DNA of 64,000 bases from Opisthorchis felineus (taxonomy: Eukaryota > Platyhelminthes > Trematoda > Opisthorchiida > Opisthorchiidae): the NCBI GenBank assembly GCA_004794785.1, contig SJOL01005843.1, positions 171,923 to 235,922 on the forward strand, written 5' to 3'. A program made the position numbers and the translations under genes. Positions 33,111-46,024 of the stretch are shown here, in pieces (the first letter of the stretch is position 1; every line of letters begins with the position of its first letter). The notes under the pieces are model-generated. The model had not been told where the DNA came from. It was given only the letters and a program-made list of their open reading frames with translations, and did not search any database.

Positions 33111-36100
33111 AAAACCCAACTTGCTGATTAGATGACAAAACCGGGCTGACGGCTCAGATTATGTGAGAGTGCGCAAACTGCAGTCTTCGGGTTACCACTT
33201 TTTGACGGTATATGAACGATCAGCCCAAAGATATCGGGCGAACGGTACATTTTGCTTGCTTGCTTTTATACCTATTCAACTGATAGTCGCCTGCTTGTGA
33301 TGCCTATACCAACAAAAAATCATTGAACTGATATAATTTTGTCGCGCTAATATTTCTGTTTCCCTTGAGTCCACAGTCGGGTGACCTTTTCGTCGTCAAA
33401 GTTTTGCACCTACGTTTTCCTTTACTTTGTGCAGTCGACAACGATCTTCCAGTGGTTTGGGATCCAAATTACGAAAGTTGTTTTTTGGAAGTCCTACCCA
33501 ACATATAGCTGTGTGATGGGTACGGTTTGGATACCCTGTTTTCCGGGGTCGCCAAAGCGTCAATAGTATCACCCTCTAACTACTCGTGAGTAGCCAGAAC
33601 TTAGTGTCACGGTGTCTGTTGTGTCGATTTGCGGGCAACTTTCCTGACTTGATGGCCTTTATCCACTTCTGCACTAGGGGTTCGTTTGATTTCAATTTTT
33701 GCTAGTGGCATTTCGTTGCACCCTGTGTATTTGGGACTTCATTTTAGAATTCATAAAATCCAGTGAGTTCTCTTGAGTAACACTGCGTTTTGTTGAATTT
33801 TTATTGGAAGTATTTTATGGAATTATACTTTTTCGGTTTTTCCTTGAATATGTTTCATTTGTGCCTGACATACTAGCTGCGTCATGATGCCATTTCGTTA
33901 GATAAGCGTTTTTAGCTTAGAATAGACCATAAAATTGCTCACGTTGCTTGAGTCAGCGCGAAGGGAACTTCGGACTGAAACGCGAGATGGCCCATCACAG
34001 GATACCAGTATTTGGAGCATCTAATGAACACCGACTCATACCAGAAAGGACAGTGACACCAAGTAATACTTGATTTTCTTTGATAGCCACGTCCTTTGTA
34101 GCCGGAATTCGGAACATGAAATCCAGTAAAACACGCTCTCTTAATATCGTGTGCCTTTGGTGCGTGTATTTCAACGCTTCCGTCTTTCATGGACAACTGG
34201 AATAAAAGCTTTCTGTGCCAATTAGTTTGTCTGTCAACAAAACCGGAAGCTGTTAGCGTAAGTCCTAGATGAACACTGAACTGGTTCCTGGAGCCTCTCG
34301 CTTACATACCAAACCTCAGTTGTGACGAAAAGCCTACAGATTCGTTAGTTCATTTCAGCCCGCGGACTACAGTTTGAGCCTCTGTGTGCCCAGCTATGAT
34401 GGCTTTGCTCATCGATTGTACAGTGAACAGTAACTGAGCGTCACGCGCGAACGTCACCGATCGAAAAACCGGTTTTTTGTAAATTGTGAGTCCAAAGAGA
34501 TGCGGAAGTAACCCTCAGTTTTTGAAGAAGTGTAAATTGGTACAACTTCGCATTCAAGACGATAGCTTTGATGCGCAAGTGTCATTGGTTGTTCCGTTTT
34601 ACTTGTTATGATAGCATTATTAGCCACTGATGTACCTCGGTCCCAAATTTCCGATTCAACGTGTACTCACTTGACTGGATTCACGGAACAGAACCTTCGT
34701 ATTTCGCTAGTGATTTACGATCTTAGTGTTTTGGAGTCATTCCTATCAACGAATCGCTGGGTGCAAGGGACTATATGGGGCATACAGATCTTCGGGATTC
34801 AAACTACATGGCTCGACAGGCGTAACCTATTTAGTGCGATCGATTCGCTAAGCTAGTTGGCGCTCAAAAGATCAACTGCCTACCTCATGCTCCGAGGGTC
34901 AGTGTTCCAACCAGACTTGACCCATCTTTGGTAGATTTGGCTCGTGAAGAGTGAAGGCTTCTATATTCTGTACTTCCTGGTTATGTTTTGTAAACCACTG
35001 GGTAATCAAGCTAAGACGGACTGATGTATCCTCTATCTTTGATAACCATCGGAGTCGGAACTGTTCTGTACTGAAAAACAGATTTGGCTGATCGGTGCAT
35101 CCGCGGAAACGGGATTTGAGTTCGACATCGTTTAGTTCTCCGATATCGTCCATTACTTTACACGTATGAAGGACGCTCCAAGCTGCAGTTTTGAAGAGCG
35201 TTTTCAGTGGAGACTTCTAGCGTCAGCGTACTCATCATCAGTGGTGGAACGACCCCGAATTATTTCGATCTGCAAGATGTTAAGGGCAGATCACACCGTT
35301 TTAACGGACAATTTCCGCTTGCCACTGCGTTCTGCGTGCGTATTTCGATTACGTTGACACGTGACAACGTGTTTGGACCTGCACATCATGACCGCTCTTA
35401 ATTTTTATAATCGCTGATTTGCCATTCTCCGTATTTCCCAGTTTTCTTAGCTTGTTTGCTTATTGGTTATATTATTACACAACCCGATCCATCTTAGGGC
35501 ACCGCATTTATATTGTCCAACCGGACTGAATTTATCCGGTATTGGAGTTAAGTCAAAGTAACGAAGAGAACATTAGAAGCCTTAGTATGAGAATTGGAAA
35601 TTGCAATGGAGATTTCGTCTTGTAAGTGAGTTTAGTCTATGCCAAGAAGCAATACAGATAAAGAATAATTCACACGACGAGTGAGCCTTCCATCTGAGAA
35701 GTCGTTACTCAAGGAACCTGTCCATATGATGTGAATCCCGTGAATGAGAAATGAGTTGCACTGCATCATGTATAAGGACGAGGTGTGTTTATCTCGCTGC
35801 TGCTCGATCATTTTCTCCATCGGCATAGGGCATTTCACTCCGATTCCCCACCAGCTCCCCTTCTTTCAGCTCTACAAGGATGTTTTCCTCTCAGGATTGT
35901 GCTTGTTAGGCACCTTGATGTATTGATGCCGCTTATGAGAAGTGACACTGTCAGAAAAACTTTGGTGTGGCTTCGCATCCTGAGAAAATTCGTGTGCATC
36001 CTACTTATCCACATCTTGTGCATCGTGTTTGCATTAATTTTACTCTGTTTTGAAAGTGAGAGAAGTGCTGCGTCTTCTTCCGTGGCCATATTAGTGAGCT

Positions 36101-36357
36101 GTTTCTACACACCACATCCACGCTTCTTCATCAGTCGCTGATCTGAGCACTTTTCTGTCCAGTCCTGTTCGGTTACCTGTTTTGTGTGTGTTCATTCTGG
36201 TAACATAGTTTAACCCCAATGCCACATGTATCATTTTAGTACCAGCTCACACACTTATGCGAATTCAGCTGTTAAACGTTCATCTTGCAATTTGTGCTTA
36301 GCCCTAGTTTAACACAAACTGGGATTGTTTGTTTTCTCTATTGTCCACTGTTCATAG

Positions 36358-36415
36358 GAATCCAGCTACTCCATCCGTGCGAACACCCTTGGCTCGGACA
36401 AGTGGACTTCAGCCG
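36358..36415 (+). CDS. FCHSD-like small exon
   Basis: 58 nt between a ttcatag acceptor and a gccg|gtacgt donor. It enters in phase 0 and leaves one base over, which completes a codon with the two bases that open the exon at 38247. It encodes ESSYSIRANTLGSDKWTSA in the linker before SH3-1. The evidence is the exact phase fit on both sides and good splice sites, not sequence conservation. Confidence 0.6.
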
Positions 36416-38246
36416 GTACGTGCAACATCCATAACTGGAGTCTGTCCTAAATAAACTAATGATCGTTCATCTGTAAGACTCTTTCAGTGTATAGCTTTCA
36501 TGCCATCCGAAGGAAGGACGAGGGCTGTAAAATTTTCAGGTTGTCCCAGCCTAGACAGGAGCAGTCGGCATGTCAAGGTTAGATGCGAACCACAGATCTC
36601 CCGGTCAGTAAGCTGCGCCTTAACCACTGAGCCATATCGAGTCCGTTCTGCGTAACTATACTCCCAATCATGGCGTTTTTGTTGCCATGCCGGTTACTGA
36701 AATGTAGTTCGTTTGCTCGATATGTTAGAAGAGGAAAAAACAATAAACCTGAGGTCGTCCGAAAAAATCTCTTTTCGTTCTATGATTCCACATTCATTTG
36801 CGCAACACACACCCTCTTATCCTGGTGTAATTAGCGTTATTGATAACTTTTGAGCATTGGGACTAAGGAATGACACCAGGTTGGAGGAGAGTGACCACAG
36901 AAATTTCTGGTAGAGCTTGGTGGGTACTTCCGGATCAGAACGCACGATCAGCAATGCTATTCCATTCCTAAACAAGTTGCAGAATCCCAAGACTGCGGAA
37001 TCATTCCCTCGCTTGAAGTCACAGCAGCGTTCATCTCAGACACGCACGATTTCACTAGACAGACAATAATGGAATCATTTCAGAGTAATCCAAACACATC
37101 AGGATTCATGTAAACCGGAAAGTTTTGCGATTTTTCGGACTGCATACATAATTCAACTTCGATAGACAGATGTGGTTCGTTGGTATCCGCCATAAATTGG
37201 CCTGTCAAATGCATCTGTCCATCAACAACTGAACAGGGTTCCGATATCAGTTTCAATCGCTAAAGCATTATTGCCAAAAGCACCGCACTGACCGCCAGTC
37301 CTTAACCTCAAACTATATATTTGCTAGATATACGACGTCCATCATTGTGACGTAGAATTAAATAGAAAATGCCGATGCACTGCTCAGCTGTACACTTTGA
37401 GCCATCGGATTCTCAGCCGAACCTGAACCAAACAAAACGACCAACATTGTTAGACGTTTTGGTGAGCAAGAGAATTGGTGGGACGTATACTGGAGGAAGA
37501 CCCGTAGGGAGCGCTATACAGGAATTATCATAACACACTTGAAGGAACACAGCAGCTGTACCAAAACAAGGACAAACAGCCAGTCGGACACCAGATGTCC
37601 TAATTCACGTCAAGAAAGAATCCACGTGGCCCATAAGCTTAGTGGTACTTTGCGAAACCTAACTTCCAGTTCAAAAGATAATAGTGATGAAACACTGAAA
37701 TAACGTGATATGTCGAATGAAATAAAGCTGTACAAATTAGGAGAAAAAATATCAATTACTTTACCATATGGTATGATGCACTATCCTTGATTCCAATAGA
37801 TGAAGACCGAGAGTGCTACGGATTTGGATCAGCAGAGCATGACGTGATCAATTTTCACAGAAATCCCTGTGAAGTTACTTTAGTAAAGGTCAGAGCGTCG
37901 AACACGGAGAGGTGAAGGACAGAGCTCACTCGAGCACCGATCAATCGATGGATGCTCGAAAGACCAAGCTCTATGGTCACACAAACTTCAACTAATCATA
38001 ACGCAGGTTAACGGACCAGCCAACAGAAACTCCCCACTCCCAGAGATTGTTCTTCATACGGCAGAGTTCATCAATATTACTGTTTTACACGTGCATAGGA
38101 CCATTATTCTCGGGAAGGAATGAGATTTGTTTTGTTCTCGCAGTCTTTGTCTCTTGATTTTTCGTTTGGTCGTACCATTTCATTTTAATAAAAATAAGAC
38201 GTTTTACGAAATGTTATGCTTACACTAAGCCTTCTGCACATTTTAG
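36416..38246. other. FCHSD intron, 1.8 kb, with one SINE
   Basis: Contains the minus-strand SINE at 36499-36645. Otherwise nothing recognisable from 36646 to 38246. Confidence 0.6.
36499..36645 (-). mobile_element. tRNA-derived SINE, reverse orientation
   Basis: Read in reverse it has GATATGGCTCAGTGGTTAAG (A box), a B-box-like GGTTCGCATC and the body CTGTCTAGGCTGGGACAACC, then CCTCGTCCTTCCTTCGGATG. It is a 3'-shortened member of the family at 44481. Confidence 0.75.
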
Positions 38247-38641
38247 CCCCACGCCCTGCGACAATCGGACAGGCCTCTAATCGGAAGCCAGGCAACGGGA
38301 CAGTAACGCCTAACAGAACCACTGCTTGGGGCTCGTTACGCGCGATTAATTCGGCCAGCCACGATTATCAGAATGTCGAACCTACGCCTCGTGCTCAAGA
38401 CGACCTTTCTATGGATAAAACTCGTACGCAGCATGGTTCTTTAGGCAGACGAGAACATAAATCAAATGATGCTCTAGTAAATGAATCACTGGACTTGGAG
38501 GTGCTATGGTCCGACCATGGGCGCTTGCAACAAGCAAGCGTTTTGCACGAGTTTCGTGCAAAAAGGCCGGATGAGCTGGATCTAGTGATGCACGAGACGG
38601 TGGTTTTGCTGGACCCTGCTGGATCAAGTGGTTGGGTTAAG
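38247..38641 (+). CDS. FCHSD-like exon: linker and first two-thirds of SH3-1
   Basis: 395 nt from a cattttag acceptor to aag|gtacgc, entered with two bases and leaving in phase 0. The first ~90 residues are a Ser/Asn/Arg-rich linker. The SH3 domain then begins: ASVLHEFRAKRPDELDLVM, where SVLHEF stands in for ALYDY, followed by ETVVLLDPAGSSGWVK with the conserved Trp. FCHSD2 has KVVYSYKASQPDELTIEEHE and EDWVK in the same positions. The domain is completed by the next exon. Confidence 0.9.
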
Positions 38642-38870
38642 GTACGCCGCCCTCTTATCCTCGACGATCTCACCTGAGAAGAAATCTTCTATGTTTCCAC
38701 GATTGGTGGAAAACAGTCTTTTTAGCTCTTTGTCACTCGGTTGTGTTGAACTATGAGAAATCCGAAGTCCCCCAATACGCGGTATGACTTCGCGAAAATG
38801 TTCCCGTCTTCCTACTAACTAGGCTGATTGCCGACTGCTTTTTTATCACTAACTTCATAATTAATTCCAG

Positions 38871-39243
38871 GTTCGTAGCCTCATTGACGGTAACGAAGGT
38901 TTGGTTCCACTCAACTATCTCCGGTTGCATCAACCGCAACTCAGATCAAGGTCGCAGCTTGAGACAGACAACGAAGATGAAGTCGAGGCGAGTCAGCTAG
39001 ATGACAAAGAAGTGCCGAATACTTCGACCGCAGCAGTTATCCCACCTAAGATAGTGAATGCTTCACCGTACGAGAATATAGTCGCTCCACCACCCCGTGT
39101 AGAGGAAGAGGTGATCAAGCATTCAAAGTCTCACCTACCTAGCTATGGGACAAAAGGAAATTCCGGGCTTCATCAGAATAGTATCCCAACGGCATCCGGC
39201 GACCAACTCAAGTCGATAAACGTTGGTCACCCCACAATACCGA
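38871..39243 (+). CDS. FCHSD-like exon: end of SH3-1 and inter-SH3 linker
   Basis: It follows a ttaattccag acceptor in phase 0 and ends A|gtaagc, leaving one base. It opens with VRSLIDGNEGLVPLNYLRLH, which closes SH3-1 with the G-x-V-P-x-x-Y signature; compare FCHSD2 VGYVPEKYLQF. The remaining ~100 residues are an acidic, then Pro-rich linker (NEDEVEASQLDDKEV, VAPPPRVEEEV). The intron splitting SH3-1 after the W-V-K strand is 229 bp. Confidence 0.9.
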
Positions 39244-39425
39244 GTAAGCACTGGATTATCCACTTTCAGTTGTTGCTTTCATTTAAGCCACTGCAAACTA
39301 GCTGTGAGCACTTTTGACCCTGCATTCTTCAGAAACGAGGTGATCGCGCAAGCACCGGTTATAAATGTAAACATAAATATTTCCTGTCATCTTCATTTTA
39401 TCTTCCCATTTTCGCCTGATATCAG

Positions 39426-39842
39426 CCACATCTGCAACGCCAGATATCAAAAAGCCTGGAAAACATCTTCCCATTCCAGGCAGTTTTGTGCGTACGTTAA
39501 TAGAATTCGAAGGAAACCACCCGGACGAACTGCATTTCTTCCCCGGTTCGGTCATCCGCGTACTCGGTCGAGCTCCTGTCCCGGATTGCGCAACAGATAA
39601 ATCAAATTCCGACGAGCAATCTCCCTTGAACCGGTTAAATAATTCCATCACTTCTGGTGTTGACGACGGTTGGTGGGAAGGTGAACTATTGGTCCCCTCT
39701 TCGAATTCCTTGACTACTCAACAGTACACACGAATACGAGGCGTATTCCCCTCGATGCTGATCCACCCTATGTCCTCTGAAGATGCCGAGCCCTGGAAGT
39801 TGGTTTGGAAAAATAGTGTCCCGAACCAGCCAGAGCTGAATG
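39426..39842 (+). CDS. FCHSD-like exon: SH3-2
   Basis: Entered with two bases after an atatcag acceptor. SH3-2 reads FVRTLIEFEGNHPDELHFFP (FCHSD2: FVKALYDYEGQTDDELSFPE), then GSVIRVLG, DDGWWEGELLV and RIRGVFPSMLI. Between VLG and DDGWWEG there are about 31 extra residues, and about 10 more lie before RGVFPSM, so two loops are enlarged compared with human FCHSD2. After the domain, EDAEPWKLVW parallels the human GDTPWMREI. Two donors (39843 gtaatg, 39852 gtaagc) both leave phase 1. Read through, the frame stops at 39862 (GNECKL), which would be a short alternative end. Confidence 0.9.
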
Positions 39843-39862
39843 GTAATGAGTGTAAGCTCTAA

Positions 39863-41942
39863 CCGTGTCTTGAAGGACCTTTGCATCCATTGTAATATGT
39901 TTTACTTGGCATTTTTGTCGATGATCCCCATCCAGTTTGTCACTCGAATTGGCTACTTGTTTATCCGTATCTGTTGCCTTCGTCGTGACCCTGATAGTGA
40001 CCCAGACAGTGGTGTCCAGAGCAACACTAATCAGATAAAATCTTTGGTGAACTGCATTCTGGAGACTGATCATCGTGTTAATCAACTCCTGCACTGTGTA
40101 TTCTACCTGCCCCCCCCCACAATATTTAGCTCAGGTTGTTTCCACAAAGAAACCTCAATGAAATTTGAGGTACGTACTTCAGACACTAAGCTGTGGGTTA
40201 CTGATCAGCAAGTAGTTAACTTGTAATGAAACTGAATGTGTGGTTGCACCCATCCTTCGGCTGCACAGGTCCAATTCATTCGATAGTCCTGACTGGCTTC
40301 CCATGTAACAGCCTCTCAGCGTAGGCCTACGTGACCTTGGGACGTTTTCCCTTGTGCACAGATTGCTTATATTAGCCGACATTTTGGTCGCTCGAATACG
40401 TTTTGGATAGGGCAACAATGTGTTCGGTGAACAGGTCAATAAACAGAGGAGGAATATTCCAGTGATTCTCTATGATGGGATGGCTTTCCTTTCATAGCCT
40501 AGGAATATGTAACTTTTGCCTGCTTATGCACAGTTCGTCCAACGGACAACAGTGTGTTTAGGCGGATAAAACTCCCAGTTGTTCGCTGTAATTCATTCGT
40601 TCAGCCATTCGACGGCTATTGGCGCTCTTAGACTCTGCACTCAAATTCCCTAAGAAAGCACATCTGTAGTGCCTAGGCGGTCATTTTCGCCAACTTCAGC
40701 ATAACTGCTGCGTGGAGAGAAGGGCTAAACAAAACCGAATTCTGCGTCTCGTTTGATCCTATCAACGTTGGTACATGCGGTTTGCCAGGATTTGGAGCCA
40801 AAGACTCACGGAAGCGATGGTTGGAGACACTCACTGATATGGCCAAACCGTGAAACCAGTGGCGCTCGTTTATCCACTCACTAGCCTTCACTTAGAGTTG
40901 TCCTTCTTGTTCCGGTTCTAATGCTGTTCTCATCTTTGTATCATTGCTGTCATCTTTGAGCGACCAAATATTTCAATGTTACCACGTCCTCATTTTCAAA
41001 GGTTTCTCAGTGGAACTTTTGAGATGCCTGAAAGGTATCCTGGTATGTCAACATAAGTCGGAAGGTGGCTCAATATCATGTCAGTTTCCTATGGGGTGTT
41101 TAGACTCCGGCTTACATGATCATTAGGATGTTCTCTTTCAACACACGGCCATTACTTTATTTTGCTCGAGACACTAAGATTCCTCTCATGATTTCTTAAA
41201 GTGAAGTATAAGATCGTTTAAGAACGTATAAGAACGTCTGAACCACTACAATGAACTGTCAGTATCGGTGTTCTCACCCTACCTGATTTCGCACAGTTTT
41301 TTGCTTGGAACAAGTGCACTGCAACAACAGACAACCAATCTAGATAAGAACTTGTCACTCGGCGAACCTCCTCGCAGGTTCCCATCAAGGTGCGGGAATC
41401 CTTCACTCAACTTCACCATGACTTTTCGAAGTAGTTCAGTTGGCTACTCAGTTTCATTTATTGAATATATCAATTCGTATCATAAGTATCACCGCTTTGC
41501 CGAACTGACCAGAAAGTCCACTATAAAGTCCGAACTTTTCGAACCTGCACCGTGAGTTTAGACTTTGTGAGATCGCAATAATTTACTAGGTTGCAATCGC
41601 CCGCTTGGAGCGGCGACAAATACGACCGTTAGTCATCAATGCAACCGTTTAGAGAAATAAAGTTTCCATGGTGCTGTGCGATACAGTGACTAGAATTCTG
41701 ACGACAAACAGAAGCCGAATGCATCGCACTGTGTGCGTACTTTTACACGGGATGGTCGTCCTCTACAAGAATGGCTTGACATGGAGAGAGATAAGAAGCA
41801 CAAGTCTTTCGAGGTCAGATTTAGCGTGCGGGTACAAAACGGCGTTTGACACGAAGCTAATATGGACGAACAATGAAAGTCAATATCCTAAACAGGTTTA
41901 GGCTTTAGCATCTAATCTATGTTTTAAACACCCCCATGGAAG
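39863..41942. other. FCHSD intron, 2.1 kb, with a LINE tail
   Basis: Only a LINE beta tail fragment (40762-40890) is recognisable. A C8 run occurs near 40111. Confidence 0.5.
40762..40890 (+). mobile_element. LINE beta C-terminal tail fragment
   Basis: It reads CGLPGFGAKDSRKRWLETL, TDMAKP and QWRSFIHSLAFT, the family's final residues (typically RLPGWGPRD...WLETL.DMA...QWR). No RT is attached. The copy is short and isolated. Confidence 0.65.
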
Positions 41943-42250
41943 TTCAGCTCGAAGGCATACTGAAAAATTCTTTCTCCCTCATCATAGGCGATGCCAACTC
42001 GGATCGAAAGACAGTATCCTCAGGCCTTCAAACCGAACGCACAGACCAGGATGATACGATACGGTGCACACTGAAAACAACGCCTGTATCGAACACTGAT
42101 GGACCAGATGCCCCGCATTCTGATGGGGAGTACATACAGCTGAAGAGTGAACAGCTTACCAACTCCAGACCGGTAGAGCATGGACATTCCCCACAAGTCC
42201 TAACGCGGGCGATGTTGCAACAAGCAGCACATGACGAACCCGAAGACGAA
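41943..42250 (+). CDS. Candidate FCHSD-like C-terminal linker exon
   Basis: About 102 open codons ending at an ideal GAA|gtaaga donor. The start that suits the preceding phase-1 donor is after AG at 41941-41942, giving VQLEGILKNSF; AG at 41946-41947 is a second possibility but in a different phase. The sequence is polar and acidic (DQDDTIRC, HDEPEDE), like the disordered tail after SH3-2 in FCHSD proteins, but not conserved. It is supported by open frame, composition and splice sites only. Confidence 0.5.
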
Positions 42251-43470
42251 GTAAGAATCAGTATTATTTTCAGACAAAATCACACCAGAATTCGAAAGTC
42301 GTTACCGTGGACTTATGCACTGACTAACCGGGTATAGCCGCTCACGTTCCAAGAGGGATGTCTCCCAGTGAGACGTTTGTGCCTAGAAGGGCGAATTAAT
42401 CTCATCCGCGAATTGAAATAACTTGGAAAAGTTTGTAATTTAGTTCAAGGTTAATTGCATCCGTTCGATAGCTCATGGAACTTATATAAGCATAGTCATG
42501 CTAATACAGACAGCCAACAATTAGGATACCAGGTGATTGGCTTGATTCCTTGGTACCTTACCGTTGAAATCAACACCCATGACGAACACAGTCACCTCTC
42601 TGCTCTCGCGATTTATCGAGATTTGGCACCTTTGGGACAGGATTCGTCACTTTCAGCACAATCAGTGAGTGCGCCTTAACTGACACCACAGCCACATCTA
42701 CCACATTGAACAAGTCACGGATGGCTGCACTTCGCGTGTTTCTGACTGGTTAAACTAGCCCACGCGAATTCTGTCAATAGCTTGTAACTTACTCTGATTA
42801 CTTTAATTCCAGTGAATATCTAATGTTTATTACATGCATGGGCGTGTGCGGTGTCTTTATCTATGTGACATTTTCCTTCCGTACGGTTAAACTTAGTTAA
42901 GTTGCACCGCGAGGATAAACTCAGGTGCATGAGACCCTGTTCTGCATGGCAATCTCGTTAGAAGATTATTCGTTTGTCTGCTACACACAGATGTGTAACT
43001 GTTAAAAATAAGATTCAGTTCTCTGATTCCAGTGGAAGATCAATTCAGGAAGACCACCTGACTACGATTTCCTGAAAGCCCCTTGTGAAGGTTATTTGTT
43101 ACTAGTGTTCGTTTGTTGGAGTGACTGCTGTACTCCTATTCAAAGAGATCCCCCAAAAATACGTTTCTGCCGCTCGGTGGTTTGATCAAGTTTACTCGTC
43201 TCAAGGAACGTAGCATATGTGTTTGTAACGCGTGTGTAAAAATGCGACCAGCTTCCCTCGATCGATATTGAACCAAAAGGCCATCAACGGTTAGATTGCC
43301 GTCTTATGGGTAGATATGCTCCATAATCTTTAAGTGATATCAGTTAATGAATCAATCCGATTTCAGCATCACGCCTCACGAAGGATTTAAAAAACCAATG
43401 TGTGTTTGATACCAAAGGGCACAGTCTGCATCAGTAGGCATTACTCAGAATAAATGCTTGTCAACCCCAG
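42251..43470. other. Probable FCHSD intron
   Basis: Nothing recognisable; no repeat copies identified. Confidence 0.4.
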
Positions 43471-43542
43471 CATGCCAACCAGAATGAACTACTCCGTCTA
43501 CCATTACAATTCTTCCCACAGCTTCCAATTGCCGAGGTCTAA
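43471..43542 (+). CDS. Possible terminal exon of the FCHSD-like gene
   Basis: A good acceptor (tcaaccccag) precedes a phase-0 frame of 23 codons plus TAA, ending FFPQLPIAEV. This joins in phase with the exon ending at 42250. A C-terminal hydrophobic residue is also found in FCHSD2 (ITLV). In another phase the same acceptor opens a longer frame to 43759. Either could be chance. Confidence 0.25.
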   Translation, partial: HANQNELLRLPLQFFPQLPIAEV

Positions 43543-44480
43543 TTCCCGAACTTTTAACTCAACTGAAAATGAACTACCATCTCTGATTCCCCTTAGGACC
43601 TACGAAACCCCCATAACAATGGGCGCCTGTTTTCCCTCTTCATTTTCCAAAGGTGATCATGTACAGTTACCCCTCTCCATTGTTTCCGTTCTCCGTCCAT
43701 TAACTTGCCAAACCAAAACGACTAAGCGCCCTACCTATCCTTTGTTCTATGGTTTATAGCCGCCGCTTGTATTGCTTGTCGTGTACTCACTTCCATTACA
43801 TTAGGGATAAAGTTATCCCCCTGTTCTGTTACCTATTTTGGTATATCTCAATACTCCGTTGAGCACGATTTGGGACACGTTATTCAACACGTTGTTTTTC
43901 CCGTTTCTCATCATTACGTATCGCCACCGTATGCGGAGCAATCAAATACATAAATACATCGTCATTATGCTTTTAACACTTCGACACGACAGACATTGCC
44001 GATCGTTCTCCTAAAGACCAGTCTATATCAGGCCCAAAAAACGGATTAATAATCCCATGTTGCGAAGCATCGACATCCCTTCCACTCAATCTTGTCGATT
44101 TCGAAGACGCTACACTCATGCGCTTGTGGCACGCGGAATGTACATTATCAAGGTTTTCTTGATGGGCAGTATGTGGAGCAAATAACTACGCTGAACTCAA
44201 TAACGTAGATGGGATATTCAAGGTTTTAGTGGACGGCGAAGCTGTCACGTTGCTGGTCAACATCCGGCCCCAAATATGTGCTTACCTGTGACAAGGTCCC
44301 GTTCCACCAACCACTCGGACAAGTGGGTCAAATCAAGCGAGCTGAACAGCGTGTCTAAAAGGAATATGTGCTCGGAAGACCACTTCACTATTAAGACCCA
44401 GTGCGAGGTTTCAAGTGAAATATTGGATTGGAATATGGCCAATCTAGGGTAGATTATATCCGGTCGGGTGGATGCTAGGA
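43543..44480. other. Intergenic region between the convergent genes, first part
   Basis: Nothing recognisable other than the alternative frame to 43759. No clear polyadenylation signal could be tied to the FCHSD gene. Confidence 0.4.
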
Positions 44481-44662
44481 GGCGCGATGGCTCAGTGGTT
44501 AGAGCGCGAATTTATTGACCGGAAGATCCGTGGTTCGAACCCGACCTCTGCCTCTCGACTTCCCCTGTCTAGGCTTGGGCAACGTGGCAGTATCCCATCC
44601 CTCATTCTTCCTTCTGGTGGCGTGACAGTTAGGCACCGAAAGGGTGCTACAGCCGAACGTTT
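44481..44662 (+). mobile_element. tRNA-derived SINE, best-preserved copy
   Basis: It has a perfect A box TGGCTCAGTGG (44488-44498) and B box GGTTCGAACCC (44532-44542). The body runs TCGACTTCCCCTGTCTAGGC, GGGCAACGTGGCAGTATCCC, TCTGGTGGCGTGACAGTTAG and GAAAGGGTGCTACAGC, followed by a T8 run. Pol III transcription is expected for such elements. Members at 15889, 19868, 21825, 23767, 36499 and 56648 share this layout in whole or part. Confidence 0.85.
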
Positions 44663-46024
44663 TTTTTAGGAATTATCTCCAGAATAAGAGGCCCGGTGGT
44701 GCCGGCGGGACGCACGCGCCTAACTCTGACCAACTCGAAAGCGGTAACTGGAACAAAAGTGGAGTAGCAGCACTGTGTTGGTGTCCACTGATAAGGTTTA
44801 TACTTATCAGCTGTCATAAATAGTGCTGCGAATTAAACTTCTGGGTTCGAGGGAGCACGGATGCTGAGATGCGAGCTCCTGGCCTGAAGTTTTAAGGTTC
44901 GAATGACCTCGATTAGTCCTGAACAGCTTTTCAGCGCGCGAACAGCGGATCGGTGTACCCGAGGATTTCAAAGCGGAATATCCTTGCCACCCTTAACGCT
45001 GGAAACAAGCTGGGCTTCCTCAAATAGAGAGAACAACATGGGGTCATGGAAACCGTCTATCTGATGTAACACAACACAGTCTGTCTCTGTTACATGGCCA
45101 CCCTCGCGAAGGTTTTTCTATGACGTCTCCGGTTAAGCCCTCACCCGTTCGACTTCCATCGCAGATGGTTCGGCGGCGCTTTCGTGGGGCAGTTCTGTAT
45201 GTGGGTATGTAGTTGCCGTGATTTGCTCGCCTCTAGAAACTGAGTAAGTTAGTTCAGACGTAGGACTCCTCAGTTTCGTAAAGCATAAGGATAAAGAGTG
45301 ATGGACGAACTTCACCGTAAGCCAGCCAAGCGGGTGAATTAAGCCCGAGAAATGATAGTATGGCTTCCGAAACTGTGAAAGCGACAGTGAGGATGACTTC
45401 AAATTCAGCATCGAAAAGCGTATACAAAGCAGGCATTAATGTCGCAGCATTTTGCAGTCCATCTAATACTTGGTATGTATCGAAGAGACAATTTGACTGG
45501 TATTCTTTTCCTGTCTGTTACACAGAATATGTCAATATAACGGGAAAGGAGCTCCGTCAAAGCTGCTGTTCGTTATAACCTCATTTTCAGGTTTTTTGGA
45601 AAACGAGCGTGACAGTGCTACTGGGCCGTTTTACGATCAGAGCATATACGGAAGACTTGACGTACGGCTAGTTAGGCCCGAAGTTTCCCACTAGACATGT
45701 GGGATGCGTCCGAAATGCATGATGGCTGCATATAGTCAACTAGTCACACACGGCACAGGGAAGCTTGTCCCAACGGGTGTTTCTGGAAGGTCCATTGCGG
45801 CTAAGGTACTCGTAAGCTTGTTCCTCCGTTCATCAGTAATTTTTATGAGAAGCTCAAATAAGCATTCGAATACAATCACCCTCAAAATTTGTCTATAGAC
45901 GGACAGGAATCAGCCCGGATTTTTATTGTTTCTTTATGTCGTCAGTTGTTTTGTACCTGATGGATCCCTTGACTGCAATGATGCGGCTCCCTGAAGAATT
46001 CTGTGGACCAAATTTGGTTGATCT
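44663..46024. other. Intergenic, unannotated
   Basis: No recognisable element. Frames at 45133-45411 (-) and 45360-45578 (+) overlap each other and have no known motif. Confidence 0.4.

Larger units (their letters stand above)
26937..36357. other. FCHSD intron, 9.4 kb
   Basis: It contains the decayed hammerhead-bearing repeat (28255-29395), an unrecognised open frame (29595-30119) and one arm each of an inverted repeat pair (31680-31860 and 32876-33110). Nothing recognisable is seen in 26937-28254, 30120-31679 and 33111-36357. Confidence 0.55.

Noticed and set aside
36080..36140. Minus-strand CTGATGA ... GAAACAGC
   Set aside because: The box and GAAAC are present but the intervening bases do not form stem II, and no stem III partner follows.
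39840..40226. 128-codon plus frame after SH3-2
   Set aside because: Different frame from the SH3-2 exon and no homology; intronic chance frame.
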